This document shows, piece after piece, positions 51,001 through 62,169 of a stretch of 64,000 nucleotides of DNA. Origin of the DNA: Augochlora pura (taxonomy: Eukaryota > Arthropoda > Insecta > Hymenoptera > Halictidae); assembly GCF_028453695.1 (NCBI RefSeq), contig NC_135773.1, positions 22,989,782-23,053,781 on the forward strand, in the 5' to 3' direction. The number at the start of each line of letters is the position of its first letter. Position 1 is the stretch's first letter. The position numbers and the translations under genes were made by a program. The notes beneath the pieces were generated by a model, which was not told the origin of the DNA, ran no database searches, and saw nothing but the letters and a program-made list of their open reading frames with translations.

Positions 51001-52059
51001 CCACAGAAGACGCCCTCAAGAGGATGGCGAAAAGAGTGAAGCAACTGGAGGCAGAGGCAGCCGATCTCCAAGCTTCGTGGGACGCGGAACGTCGCGACCT
51101 TCTTCGCAGAGAGCTGCTGACGTCCCAGATCTGCGACGCCATGGTGCCCCAACTTCGACCAGGTTGTCCGTTTCGCGATGTCGCTGCTGTAAGAGAGATG
51201 GCTACCTGGTGCGACGAGTTGAATCGTTGGCGGCTGCCAGACAACTCGCCGCACATACCACTTCCTCCGCCGTCGTTGGTTCACAAGGACAACGCGCAAT
51301 ACTCCATACCGCCTTCCAAACCTGATCACAATAACAATAGAAATGGCAAAGATATCGAAGACGAGGTCGGCAACGAGGCTGACAACGAAGAAAGCAGCGA
51401 GCAGGAGGAAACCAAGAAAATGGACATCGCCGATGCTTACTTCCGCAGGAACAGGATCGACAAGCTGCTGGCTCATGTTAGGGCAGCCAAGACTTTCGGT
51501 GAGCTTCGCTAGCTCCCATGACTCAATCGCGTTTAGTTTATAGTTTAGACTGTAGGAATTGTCTACTTTCAAAAAGTTAGCTATGTGTAATATAACTTAG
51601 ACGATTGTTAATGTCGAAAGACGTGTAACAAATTCTTAATTTTCAGACTCCAGTAGCCGAATCAGCAGATCCGGTGGCTCCGAGGAGTCGATACCAATGG
51701 GCAGCAGTTACCTGCAGCTGAACGCCCTGAATCTGCAAAGTAGCGCGCCGGTGATCGGCGACATGGATGCCTACAAGCCAACCCCGCGTCTGCCAATGAG
51801 TCGGTTCGGAAAACCAAGTTGGATGTTGGAGGATGCCTCGATGACCAGGGGTCTCTACCCAACGGCGGTGAAGAGGAATCCTCCTAGAATATTGGAGGCC
51901 TTACCTGCGTATCCGCAAGGCACAAACGGGGGGATCAAGTTTGGGAACAAGCCTGTGCCAGAGAGAATAACCGACAAGCTGTCGACGAGATTGATCCAGA
52001 ACGAAGCTAGTGAAAACCGGCCTGCTTTGGTCGGACATGCGAGGTCTCCTACGTATTGA
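45050..52059 (+). CDS. KIF17: KIF17/OSM-3-type kinesin-2 motor protein, 5 coding exons
   Basis: A plus-end-directed microtubule motor of the homodimeric kinesin-2 class, used in ciliary and dendritic transport. Exons are 45050-45121, 49058-49818, 49901-50599, 50999-51498 and 51647-52059. All junctions keep frame, giving 814 aa (human KIF17 is about 1,030). Exon 1 encodes MSESVKVAVRCRPMNPRELQ, the first motor strand. The P-loop GQTGCGKS is at 86-93, switch I NAASSRSH at 192-199 and switch II DLAGSE at 230-235. HVPYRDSKLTRLL, then the neck motif NKPVVNEDPKDALLRQYQ, complete the motor, and these match the OSM-3/KIF17 neck. Charged coiled coil follows (about 360-500), then a shorter second coil. 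The segment after the P-loop is about ten residues shorter than in KIF17 (MRGFIERALDHIFE). Intron 1 is about 3.9 kb and holds a transposon fragment; the others are under 400 bp. The tail is less conserved. Confidence 0.92.
45122..49057 (+). other. Intron 1 of the kinesin gene
   Basis: A 3.9-kb intron between the 72-base first coding exon (donor AGG|GTACGT) and the main motor exon (acceptor CTGTCCTTAG). It contains a GA-rich stretch just after the donor (45,137-45,190), a fragment of the CACATATTCGTCC element family at 47,236-47,321 and otherwise AT-rich sequence. No independent gene is supported inside it. Confidence 0.6.
47236..47321. mobile_element. Fragment of the TTAA-CACATATTCGTCC family (inverted left end)
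   Basis: TGTAATATACAAATGACGAA followed, after a short insertion, by CATGCGAACGAATACGTGTTAA corresponds to the reverse complement of the left end of the element at 39,403. Only this terminus is present. Confidence 0.55.
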
Positions 52060-52221
52060 TCATGGGGAATCGGAGAAGAATTACTGAGAACAGTAATGGA
52101 GGATGTCTGTGATATGGATGCTCAAATGGTTTGGTTCAAATGATAGCAGTTCAAATGACAGTAATTCGCATAACAGGTTGACGCAACTTTATCAAATTAA
52201 TGCTAATCGTGGTTGTTTCAG

Positions 52222-52355
52222 GAAGCAACGTGTGCAATCTGCTCGACAGCGGCGGAAGACTGAACGAGAGAATCTCGGACAACGGACCAAATGTTCCTAC
52301 GAAGCTAGTTGCGAATAACAGCCGTAGGGAATCAGCGATATCTTCGAATCGTTAA
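52222..52355 (+). other. Possible alternative 3' exon of the kinesin gene
   Basis: A good acceptor (GGTTGTTTCAG ending at 52,221) precedes a stretch open for 43 codons to a TAA at 52,353-52,355, beginning SNVCNLLDSGGRLNERISDN and ending NNSRRESAISSNR. A second frame is also open across most of it (KQRVQSARQRRKTEREN). Joining needs a donor inside exon 5; GCTA|GTGAAA near 52,010 fits the first frame, and GCGAG|GTCTCC at 52,043 fits the second. Neither donor is strong. The alternative is plain 3' UTR. Confidence 0.3.
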
Positions 52356-52779
52356 GAATTCCTTGTGTCTATCAAGTTTTTATACGCGATCGATCTCGCA
52401 GGCGGTTTCGTCTCGAGTTGTACAAGAATTTGTAGAATCATTCCGCGTGGTGCTTCAAGGTCCAAAGAACAATCTTAAAAAGTTATTCGTACGAAATTGT
52501 TCAACTTTCGTCAATTTAATATCGAATTGTTTAATACAGTAATTGTAACTTTCATTGATTCAATACCGAAGTATTTCACAAAGGAATTTCAAACGATTCT
52601 AGCAGCTGTATAAAATTGTTTTTAAATTATTTACGATCTTGAAGGGTTTGCAGAATATGTCTATATTAATATTTTGATGAACTTCCAACTGTTCCTGTTA
52701 ATAATGTAATTTAAAAATTGTTATAAATACTGGTCTATCTAAGCGAGACTTTTATTTTAAACAGTATATGATCTCTGAA

Positions 52780-52785
52780 AATAAA
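52780..52785 (+). terminator. Candidate polyadenylation signal for the kinesin gene
   Basis: AATAAA in AT-rich sequence about 720 bp downstream of the stop codon. This would imply a 3' UTR long enough to include the possible alternative exon. Moderate to weak support. Confidence 0.35.
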
Positions 52786-53287
52786 CGTTGTCTAATCATT
52801 TTTATTATAAACGAAGCAAGATCGTGGTATAATTATAACCTTTGCCAATCGTTGGAAAGCGAGCGTTTCATGTTAGTAGTCATTATTCTGCGCATCATTA
52901 TGTAATAACGTAACAGAATTCATTGCGGTAACACAACAATGCCGCGGGTTCGACAGCTGTACCTTATTTTCTAGTCCATATGCTACGAGCGCGGAGTAAT
53001 TGAAGTGTAGTGGACAGCTAGGACGACCACCTGTACACCTCAGGTGTCTGCGCGCGGAAAAAAACAGCCTATAGCAGATCGTTACAAGCGAAGTGTTTGC
53101 TATATCGACCGATCCGGCTGATCGAATCTTCGCGGCGTGAATTAATTATTGGCGAAAATTTTCCTACTCGTTCACACTTGTTCGCCGACACGGTCGATTA
53201 TAGTTTTACGGCCGCCGTAAATCATTCGAACATTCGCAAGCCATAAACGTATTAGAGACGGCAAAAAGAGAAACAGCGCCGGCTGCT

Positions 53288-53474
53288 TTGACACGTATTC
53301 GTCCGCGCGACGAAAATTCGTCGTTTCGCAAACGATCGTTAACCCCTTAATATTATATTTCTTCTATTTCTTAATATTATATTTGTTTTAACTCTTAATA
53401 TTCTATTTATACTGTATTTGTTCTTAATTTTACTAAAGGCAGTGCAAAAAAATTATCGGAAGAATATGTGTCAA
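53288..53474. mobile_element. TTAA-CACATATTCGTCC family element, shortened copy
   Basis: The left end is CACGTATTCGTCCGCGCGAC, then GAAAATTCGTCGTTT. The right end is ATTATCGGAAGAATATGTGTCAA. Flanks are TTGA and TCAA, degraded from TTAA. It is about 187 bp, so part of the interior is missing or replaced by TAATATTATATTTCTTC-type simple sequence. Confidence 0.6.
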
Positions 53475-53799
53475 AGATGAAACACAGTTATGTACGCAGA
53501 AAGTTCGCGGAATTCCTCGATCGCGCGGACGATTCAACCAAATTTCCGGTTGAAATAGTTTCCTTCTGCCGTGATAAGAGCTCCGGTCTATTTCCGCGTC
53601 GGAAAGGTATACTTGCCGCGGGGAATCTAATCAGTACCGATTACCCGAAACCGCAGCATTTGCAAACAGTATAATCCGCGCGATAAATCGTGACGTCGCT
53701 TGTTACAACACTGCAACCGTTTTCGATGAAAAATCGCGACAATGGATCCGGCGAAACGAGAGCAAATGCGCTGTGATTCCGTATAACTTTTCTAACATA

Positions 53800-53925
53800 C
53801 AGCATTTCCATTTTATATTTATATTTATTATATTTATTTTATCGAATCTCGTAATTCAAGCAACAACAATTATACTTCTAATAATTTTAATGATACCTAA
53901 TCACCGCTTGGATGCAAAGGATTAA
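53800..53925. mobile_element. Decayed copy of the CCCTTTGCACTCG family
   Basis: The right part (AACAATTATACTTCTAATAA then TCACCGCTTGGATGCAAAGG-ATTAA) parallels the element at 54,877-55,049, which has AACAGTTATACTTCTAATAA. The left terminus is missing. Confidence 0.4.
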
Positions 53926-54411
53926 CTCCACCGCGAAAAAAATTATCGAAACCGTGGAGCAACGCGTTGCAATCGCAGGCGTAAAAAGAGAAACCGCAAA
54001 TAAGGCGGCGGCCTCACACGGGCGCAAAAAACGTGGAAACATTTTTCGATGCATTAGATCGGTCTCGTACGGTCCGATTAATCGTTCCGGGATACAGTTT
54101 CTTACGAAATCTTGGTGCCGGGTGATTTAAGGTTTACAGATGACGGTTTTCACTCGACACACACACGCGTCGTTAAAAAGCGCCAGAGAAAAGACCGGTG
54201 CCGTGAAACTGCGCTCACGGTTCCCCATGTGTGTAGATAGAGCTCTGTATGTGCCGAAGTCTCGGTACACAACTAAAGCCGTCGTTTGAAAAGTTTGTCG
54301 TCGCTGCATCGATGGTAAAACATTACCACGGGAACACCGTTTCGTTGGAGAATTTTTGCACGATGTGTGAAACAATTTTTTACGCGAGACCAATAGATGA
54401 TATTTGTTATC

Positions 54412-54790
54412 TAAGGTTGATTTATTATGTTACATATGAGCCGTTCTGGTCTATTACTATTTTCCATTTTTCAGGAAGCCTCGTTATGCAAAAATAAATT
54501 CTTTATTTAAAAATGTTTCGACTTCAAGCAAATTAACGTTTGATACGCGTGATCAAATGAATTGCGTGTAAGGAGGCGGCGTGGAGAGAAGAGAGAAGAG
54601 AATTGGTGTGGAACCCAAACTTCACGCTGATTCACATATCCTATCTTGATTAAATGATTATGCACCGTCGTCCTGGAAATGTTAGTGGCATCCACTATCT
54701 AATGCACACTGTATCAAGGATTTTTATCCAGCCCACTCTCGACGTCATACTATAGTATGTTGCAGAGAAGACTTATAGGACAACCTGAAA
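54412..54790 (-). mobile_element. Mariner transposon relic with transposase fragment
   Basis: The minus strand at 54,507-54,695 reads ISRTTVHNHLIKIGYVNQ then WVPHQF, matching the DNA-binding helix-turn-helix (TVHNHL..GY) and linker WVPHxL of mariner transposases. After that the frame is decayed and the catalytic DD34D region is absent. The adjacent 54,415-54,475 segment is repeated near 10.2 kb. It is a dead, truncated element. Confidence 0.7.
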
Positions 54791-54876
54791 GAAATAATTG
54801 CTTTAGAATTTATAATATCGTCGATTAATAATATAATATCGTCGATATATAATATATATATATAAACCGAGAATAA

Positions 54877-55049
54877 TTAACCCTTTGCGCTCGAAGTCAT
54901 ATTAACTGTAACTCTAAAATAAATAACAACAGTTATACTTCTAATAATTTTCGAAATTTAATTTTTCATAATATAAAAATTATTTTGAAACGCCCTGTAA
55001 CAATTTTAGTGGTGCCTCGGAGTCACCCCACTCGAGCTCAAAGGGTTAA
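54877..55049. mobile_element. TTAA-CCCTTTGC(A/G)CTCG inverted-repeat element, complete
   Basis: The left end is TTAACCCTTTGCGCTCGAAG and the right end is CTCGAGCTCAAAGGGTTAA; length 173 bp with intact TTAA at both sides. The block GGTGCCTCGGAGTCACC sits just inside the right end and is itself nearly palindromic. Confidence 0.75.
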
Positions 55050-56288
55050 ATCAAGAGAATTGAAATGTAAGATTTTCCTTTCGGCAGAAACTATAGAACG
55101 ATTGATAGGCCCGCGGCAAAGAAATCCCCAATGTGTCCCAATCGTTTTCAAGGAACGATAAAGTAGCTCTCTAGCAAAATAACGCGTTCACTTTCTAGCA
55201 ATTCAGCTGCGGCGGGAAAAAGTGAACCGTGAACCGCAACGAAACTGCATAACCGATGCGCGGTTATTTGGCCCGCGACGATTACGTTCGCCGGTGCGTT
55301 TTCAGCTGCGGCGATATCCTAAGCTGAGTCATCCGTTGATTTTCTAGCTGCGGGACTTTCATCCGCTGTATCCGAGATCGTTGTACCCTAATCGCGACGA
55401 TCGCGGAAAAAGAGATGGGCCCAATGTTCAATAAAAATTTAAAATTCACTTAAAATTAAATTATATAGACAATTAGCGAAAACAACGGTAATTTCTCTAA
55501 TATAAGCCTACTATAGAATTTCAGCAACGTTAAGTATGCATTATCTATTTCCGTAGTAGTATAATCGCATTTATTTGTACTCTAATATTGGCTAAGATTA
55601 CGCGTAACACTTACAAGAATTTTAAAAGCATGTTAAAATTGATTTCGAGATTAGATAATCGCGTTTTTCAAAGCAGCGTGCAAGTGGCACGATTATGGCA
55701 ACTGTGCCCTATCTAGATCTTCGCGTAAATAACATAAATAATTTACCATAAATTATTTTCTAATGAAGCATACCTCTTCGCTAAACGAATTGTCGAAACT
55801 AATAATGAAATGAAGATATTCATTCTCGCGTGCATCAAATGCATAACAATCTGTCAGCATAGTAACATTTAACCTATTAATTACGTACGTGTGGCAACGA
55901 AGAAAGACGAAGAGAAGAAAAAAAAGAACTTCGTCATACTTCATAGGAAGTACTCTACAATTTGCTTGGCTTCGAACATGTGGTATTAACGGGTTACCCA
56001 AGAAGCCGCCTTGCAAAGCTAACATCTGACCTATCTTTTCCACATTATCGTTCCCCGCGTACGTCAACGTCGTCATTATCGGCTGGATGCACGCGCGTGC
56101 ATCGACGATGGCGTCGCGATTGCTATTCTGATTCTAAAGTTTTTTGTTAACGTTATCGAGTTCTTCGAGTGAACATATGGTGTTTACAATATATATGTAT
56201 ATATCGAAACGAATCAGTGTGTCTCTTGCTGTACATTAGCGTGCCCATCTGCTGATCGATGGGAAAGTTCTTTATGGCTCCTGTGAAC

Positions 56289-56525
56289 TTAACCTCTTAG
56301 GTACGGCTGGATTTTGCGCCAAGTTTTTCATAACTAAATTACCATTTTTCTTAATATATATTTTCTTTTATATTATAGTATTAATTACGTATATTCTTTT
56401 CTCAGTGTATTGTACATACACACTTTCACTTTAATCGTTTGCTTTAATAATTAAGAAGACAATTGAATGAAGCACGAAACATTCATGAAAGCCACTACAG
56501 TGGCTCGTCGTGCCTAAGAGGTTAA
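56289..56525. mobile_element. TTAA-CCTCTTAGG inverted-repeat element (third family)
   Basis: The left end is TTAACCTCTTAGGTACGG and the right end CGTGCCTAAGAGGTTAA, giving a near-perfect 16-bp inverted repeat with TTAA edges. Length is about 237 bp. An additional small inverted repeat (AGCCACTACAGTGGCT) lies inside the right end. It has no coding capacity. Confidence 0.7.
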
Positions 56526-56724
56526 GGCATTGCGTAACACACGCATTGTTCTATTCATTTATACGCCTTTTCGTGGAACCTGAAATAAGAAAATAAGTGT
56601 GTAAAACGCTTACATTGTCTTCCAATAGATTTTTAAATAATGGAAAACCGAGCAGTGGTTTCACTATTATCTTTTGATTTGGGAATTTTAGTAAGATGAA
56701 CTTACATTATACTTGGCAGATCTT

Positions 56725-56917
56725 TTAACCCTTTGCACTATAATAACGAGTCAGAGTTATTAATTTCTTGTAAATTAAAATCAAATTGAATTCTTTCGTT
56801 ATCAAAATCTGGAAATGGAACTAAATAAGAAACAAAAATGATCTGCTCTTATTAAATAAAACATTAAGGACGAGTAAGTCATCGCAGCGTGAAAAGAATT
56901 CTAGTGCAAAGGGTTAC
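56725..56917. mobile_element. TTAA-CCCTTTGCACTAT inverted-repeat element
   Basis: The left end is TTAACCCTTTGCACTATAAT and the right end is CTAGTGCAAAGGGTTA (last base of the TTAA changed to C). The interior ATAACGAGTCAGA word is shared with the copy at 12,079, defining a subtype. Confidence 0.65.
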
Positions 56918-57592
56918 TACCTTTCATTATTATGCATTATAAGGTGCGAATAATCTTTTTGGTCACTAATAACCAATATTAAAACTAAAGACGTCTTTTA
57001 GATAATCAACCATTGTCTACTATACTTTTCTAAATGTTTAATTACCACTTGTTTATCGACACGTAGTCGACAACTTGAAAATTTCTCTCTTAACGACGTC
57101 TATTGCGCTGTCTGGTTTCAACAACGATTTCTCGCGGTGTGCGAAGGTTTTGTCAAAGCGCGCGACCACAGGAGCTCCGGCCGTCCGCTCATTAGGCGTA
57201 AATATTCGGCGAGAATGAAAGCGAACGATGGAAGAAACCAGCCTGCCGCCTCTCCCGGGTATACTTTTACTTTCTCTGTTTCGCACGGAAAGCAAAACGC
57301 CGCCGGAGAACAGAAAGGAGTCCGCTTTCCCTGTCGTCCTGCGACCAGTCTCGGCGTAGCCCCGCTCTCAAAATCTCTTACGAGCCACGCGTGAATGTCA
57401 CGACTAACACTTTCGTTCGTAGCACACGTAATGGCCCCGTGGACCGGTCTTCCAACCGGCGGTGCTTTCAACTGCTCGCCACCTAGAAATCAATGTTAAC
57501 GAGTTCACTGTCTTTCCTTTTTTTTATCCTTAACGAGTTTAGGCAATCTTTCGGTGATTCTTCTGGCGATTGTAATCGGCTGTTTTATGATT

Positions 57593-57720
57593 TTAACCCT
57601 CTGCGGTCAGAGCCATTTTAACTGGAAATCCAAAATATTTCTTCAGGCTTACAGCGTTTCCATTTTATATAACCTGGAACATTTTATACGTTATAAAATT
57701 GAATTTTCATGACTTACGTA
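57593..57720. mobile_element. Left-end copy of the CCCTTTGC family
   Basis: TTAACCCTCTGCGGTC, then TTTCCATTTTATATAAC and AACATTTTATACG, parallels the interior of the element at 1,979-2,208 (CTCCATTTTATATAACAAAA and CATTTTATGCAT). No clear right end before the next element at 57,820. Confidence 0.45.
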
Positions 57721-57819
57721 ACAGATAATAGGTCTTAACAATGTTTTTAAAAATTGAAGAAAACTAATGGCACGAAATTTAAATTAAAGAAAAAAGAAAC
57801 TTGCGTGTTAAAACTGGAT

Positions 57820-57993
57820 TTAACCCTTTGCACTCGAATGGTGACTCTGAGGCACCGCTAAAATTATTCCATTACGTTCTAAATTAATTTTTATAACAAT
57901 AAAGTTGAGATAAGAGTTTTAAAAATTCATTTAAATAGCCAGGAAAATTATTTCATATTTACAGTGAAAATGTCTTCGAGTGCAAAGGGTTAA
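57820..57993. mobile_element. TTAA-CCCTTTGCACTCG inverted-repeat element, complete
   Basis: Termini TTAACCCTTTGCACTCGAA and TTCGAGTGCAAAGGGTTAA are perfect inverted repeats; length 174 bp. The asymmetric block GGTGACTCTGAGGCACC lies just inside the left end, so this copy is inverted relative to the one at 54,877. Confidence 0.8.
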
Positions 57994-59335
57994 AATTTGG
58001 AAATCAGTATCAATAGGTTCCATTGTCTGTAAATGTAATTTTAGTAGTGAAGTAGGATGTGGAAAAAACTAAAATAATAGTATAGGATGTAATACTATTC
58101 ATCGTGCGATAATAATGCAAAATAAAGTAGCGAACGCGTACGTAAAGTACAGCGTAGTGACATTTTCACGTGTTGTGCACCGCGGCGATTCCGTTAATTA
58201 TGCTATTTCTCGACCGATGCGGGATAAAAAGAACGAGGACAGAATGCGGTGTGAAATATTGCGATATTAGATCGAGTCGCAATGAGGTATCAATTATCAT
58301 TCTATTCGAAGCTTGTTTTCGTCTAAAACCATTCATGATATTCGACAGATTAACATATATTCATTTATTTCTATTGCTATGAATCTTCACGAAGAACTAA
58401 TAAAATAGTTTCCTGTTCGAAATTAAAAGCTCTTCGGAATTTTTAATTTGCTATAATGTAAAAAGACTCCCATCTATTTGTTACTTGTCTATGCTTTTTA
58501 GCAACGCATAATATAGTTCGTTTGGATCGAATTAAAAAGTATAAATTGTAGAAAGCATTGATAATAATAATTTCAACTGATCGTTGTTTGAAACTGGCGC
58601 AGCCTTTGTCTTTTCATTCGCGTCGTTCAAATCATTGTCACAAAGAGGTTAAAAGCATTTTTCATATGCGATGATTCACGTATACACGTGCCTGGTGAAT
58701 GGCTTTTTCATGTACGATGATTCAGAAACGAGCGAGACAGTTTTAAGAACGTGTTAAATCACTGAACTAGTCGCGATTTCGTTTCAATATTTTTCCTTGT
58801 CAAATGATTTCTCGAGCTTGAGTAGTTACTTGTTATTTGCATAGTCGATCTTATCTAAGTTAATAGAGTTTTATAGAGTCTAAATTAAGTATATTAATAC
58901 ATATACTAATAGAGAGTTTCGTAAGACGTATAATGTTATAATTATCTTTACGTTATGTTACTTTTTTTATCAAGATATAGAGATCACTTTCAATTTTTAA
59001 AATTTTCTTTTTTTTTATATTCCTTTTATTATTTGCGTCTATTCAGAGGAATATTTACAAATAATTTTCTTTTTTTTTAATCGAACAGTTAATACTTCTT
59101 CTCGAGTTGTGCATAAAAAAACATTTTACACTAGAAGAAGAGACTGTTAATCAACACGACTGTTAACACAACGTAGTCGAACAACTTTATTTATGAGCAG
59201 CCGCTCAGTACTGGCAAATACAGTAAAACGACATATGGAACAAAATGTGCACCGACAGAAAATAAGGAGATCCTGAGGCTATTTGTAGTAACATTATTTT
59301 TTGCAGGATTTTTCTCCAAGGTATTATTAATATAA

Positions 59336-59360
59336 TATAGTATAGTATAGTATAGTATAA
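59336..59360. repeat. (TATAG)n microsatellite
   Basis: Five adjoining TATAG units followed by TATAATATAATAATA. It lies next to the piggyBac-like relic. Confidence 0.8.
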
Positions 59361-59395
59361 TATAATAATATATTATTTATATATATAGATATGGT

Positions 59396-59660
59396 CTATA
59401 TAAAAGTAACGTAACTTGTTAAAAATAATATACATTTTTCTGAAAAAAATTTTGGAAAATGATATAAAATAAATTTGTCGGACCACAAGTCATTTTCACC
59501 ATCACTATTATTGTCGGAGTCACTATATCGTAAAGGATACAAGCGTGGGAGTCTTGTCACAACAATATCACTATTGTCACTATCATTACTATCAAAATTA
59601 GACTTTGAAAAATCTGTCAGCGAACGGAAACAGCATCTCACAGCGTAAAATTTCATTTAA
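59396..59660 (-). mobile_element. piggyBac-like transposase N-terminal relic
   Basis: The minus strand encodes an open stretch of about 86 codons rich in Ser and Asp (SNFDSNDSDNSDIVVTRLPR, then LYPLRYSDSDNNSDGENDLW). This is the composition of piggyBac transposase N-termini. A related decayed frame occurs at about 37,620-37,676, beside a TTAA terminus. The conserved catalytic domain is not visible here, so it is a fragment; the piggyBac label is inference from composition and from the TTAA context of the second copy. Confidence 0.5.
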
Positions 59661-60890
59661 TGGCGTATGCGCGCATCTCCCGGAAGACGGTAATCTCCAC
59701 AATTGCAGAACTGCGTAAGCAGTGCAACAAAACCATAATTCATCAGTGGACAAAAACTTCTATTTATTGCTGCGAGCAGCATCACATTCCATTCTCTCTA
59801 AATCATGAAATATCAACAAACAATAATATCATGTTACGCTTTCATTAAGTCATTTCAAAGTGATGTTATTATTATTATTATTGTATATTACGGAAGATAT
59901 TTTTACCAACGATAAAGAGTAATTGAAGCGACAAGTACTTTTCTACAAAATACCCGCGTTGCAGTCGAAAAAACTACGAGTAAACAATTTTTTTAGATCG
60001 AGATACTATTCTAACTTGTTTTTCTTTTCGGTGGAAAGAAATAAATGATAATTAAGTTTCTTCGAGCATCCTGAGATTGCAAAATAAGCGATTAGAATGT
60101 TTCCCTGTAACATATCCGTTTAAATACAGAGACTGAAAAAGTCGTCTAGTCAGAATAATTGATAATGAATGATCCAAAAGAAAATAACTAATAAATATGG
60201 ACTTTGACAGAGTACAATAACATTGTCCGATTTAATAAATGTATAATCGGTACATCGGACGATTTTAAATTAAAATGTTTCGCGATACGGTACAGTGTAT
60301 CTCCGCTTGTGCATGAAACGCACGCTGATAATCTCGGGTAAACACGAAATATTTTGTACCGATTCATGCAAATCACCGCAGATAATGCGATCTAAAGAGG
60401 CTCCGTATCTGACTGTTATTACTTCCCATTAGATAAGGTCGTACAGTTAATGTCACGAGGCAGAAGTTTAAAAAACATTCATCAACTGGTAATTTACAAT
60501 AGTTTTTGCCTGATAACCGGATAGCGTGCTGTTACGATTATCAATGTGGCAACTTAAGAATGAGCTTGCAGGTATGTCTCGAGTTTTGTTTTTAACATGA
60601 AGCACCAAATTAAAATTAATATTCTATATCGGAGCCTTATTAATAAACCGTTTATTGACTTATCAGTGATTTTTTATGGAAATTCTAAAGTAATACTAAA
60701 AAAGTGGACAAATTAATTCCTATGTATTCTTATCATTTAAAAAACGTGCTCTAAACTTATTATATTATTATTCAATTTTAATTTTTTTTTCTAGGATCAT
60801 TACTTGAGAATAAATTATTACAGCTTCTTCCAAATACTGTATAATAATTAAAAAATCGATCGCTAATGTTCTGTCCATTAATTTTTTCGT

Positions 60891-62158
60891 AAATATTTCA
60901 GCAGCACAGTGTTTCCAATATTTCGAATCACTAATCGCCGGTAGGTAAGGTGTTAATTCAGTGCTGCCCTCCTCGTAGAGAGGCACGACGAGCTGCATTA
61001 GGCCAAGAGCAGAGAGACTCTCGGCCACGTAACGCGAATCAGAGCAGAGCACTGACCTTGTTGCAGCGATATGATTGCCGCAGGAAAGTTGTACCAACTA
61101 GAAAACGCACGAAGCCGAGATTACTGTAGTCACGATATCAAAGGCTATTTTCGCTTTAAGTAACTTCCAGACGATGATCGATATGGAAACCAAGGTCACC
61201 CCCGTCACTTTACAATTCAATGTTGCGGTCATCCTCGCCATTATGGATCAGAATTAGGAAAATGCGGATCATTGCGATCAGCTCATCCTTCATTGTTAGA
61301 TAGATCTCTTCTCTGAACGATTGCAGCAATTTCAGATCCCCCAACGTTCTATCAAAATCTTCCTCCATTGCTATAAAAATATTTAATTTCAATGATCAAT
61401 GTTTTATAATAACATTAGCTTGGAAACGTTATTTTGTACTATGAAATCGTTGGATCGTTATTTTGTACTATAAAATCGTTGGAAACGTTATTTTCTAATA
61501 TTCCAATTTTTATTTAAGTCATTCGTAAGTTCTCTACAGAATTAACAACAGCTTCGCGTTATTTGTACATTACTCGGCGGGATAAAAATTTCCAACGAAT
61601 GCTACCGAATAGTAAATACGTGACACATTTCTTTCAACCTTCTAGCTCGCACCCGTGTCACTTTTTACACTGTGCTATCGTCCGCGCTACCAAAAATAGC
61701 CGTCCAGTATGTAAACATAAACGCATATACGTGATCCTCGATGAAGTTACGAGAAACAGTATGTTTCAACGTTTGGACTGCTCGCCATCTATAAAAATTA
61801 GATTCTAAAGGAACGAGTTGGCTAGATAAGGCGAGTTCTAGGAAGGTGTTTAGAACATACGAAGAAAATTCATGGAACACAGAGGTCACTGCACCGACGT
61901 CAGTAAAAGTCTGCATCCTCGTGCCGCGGCGGTAGCGCTGCCAATGCAGTCGGGCAAACGCATAAAAGTATTTGCAGCATCGTGCAACGCGCTGATGTTT
62001 TCTATCACGTTCTTATTCTTCGACGAAACATCGACGCTTAAGCCGTGTACCGTAAAAGAGAGCCGTGCTATTAGGCTCGCAACTATGTAATTGCGGATTC
62101 TGTCAATGATGGTCTTTGCGCATTCTTTTTCTTTGTCTGCGTCTTCGAAGCACTTCAT
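60891..62158 (-). CDS. Unidentified minus-strand gene fragment(s), exon structure unresolved
   Basis: I do not recognise this gene. Three stretches look coding. The first, at 62,158 down to about 61,930, begins MKCFEDADKEKECAKTIIDR and includes LPDCIGSATAAARGC; it is preceded by the acceptor-like ATCATTTAG. The second runs from 61,370 to about 61,220 after the acceptor TTTTTATAG and reads MEEDFDRTLGDLKLLQSFRE. The third runs from 61,097 to about 60,891 after the acceptor CGTTTTCTAG and reads SDSRYVAESLSALGLMQLVV then KYWKHCAAEIF. The Cys spacing and helical character would suit a small secreted helical protein, but that is a guess. Frames between the second and third pieces do not join simply at the best splice sites. 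This may be one gene, a pseudogene or partly chance frames. Confidence 0.3.
61421..61500. repeat. Three-copy direct repeat (CGTTATTTTGTACTATRAAA)
   Basis: Units of about 32 bp containing CGTTATTTTGTACTATGAAA, then TCGTTGGA. The third copy is truncated. It lies immediately upstream of the second possible exon of the unidentified minus-strand gene. Confidence 0.75.
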
Positions 62159-62169
62159 CTAAATGATTT

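Larger units (their letters stand above)
52790..60760. other. Intergenic region rich in small transposon remnants
   Basis: No supported protein gene. It holds several TTAA-bounded inverted-repeat elements (53.3, 53.9, 54.9, 56.3, 56.7, 57.6 and 57.8 kb), a mariner relic (54.4-54.8 kb) and a piggyBac-like relic (59.4-59.7 kb). Two GC-richer patches lie near 55.1-55.4 and 57.1-57.5 kb but show no recognisable exons. Confidence 0.55.

Noticed and set aside
55753..56076. Minus-strand open frame starting MTTLTYAGNDNVEKIGQMLA
   Set aside because: The start looks somewhat protein-like, but no donor or partner exon fits, the second half is low-quality AT-rich sequence, and no domain is recognisable.
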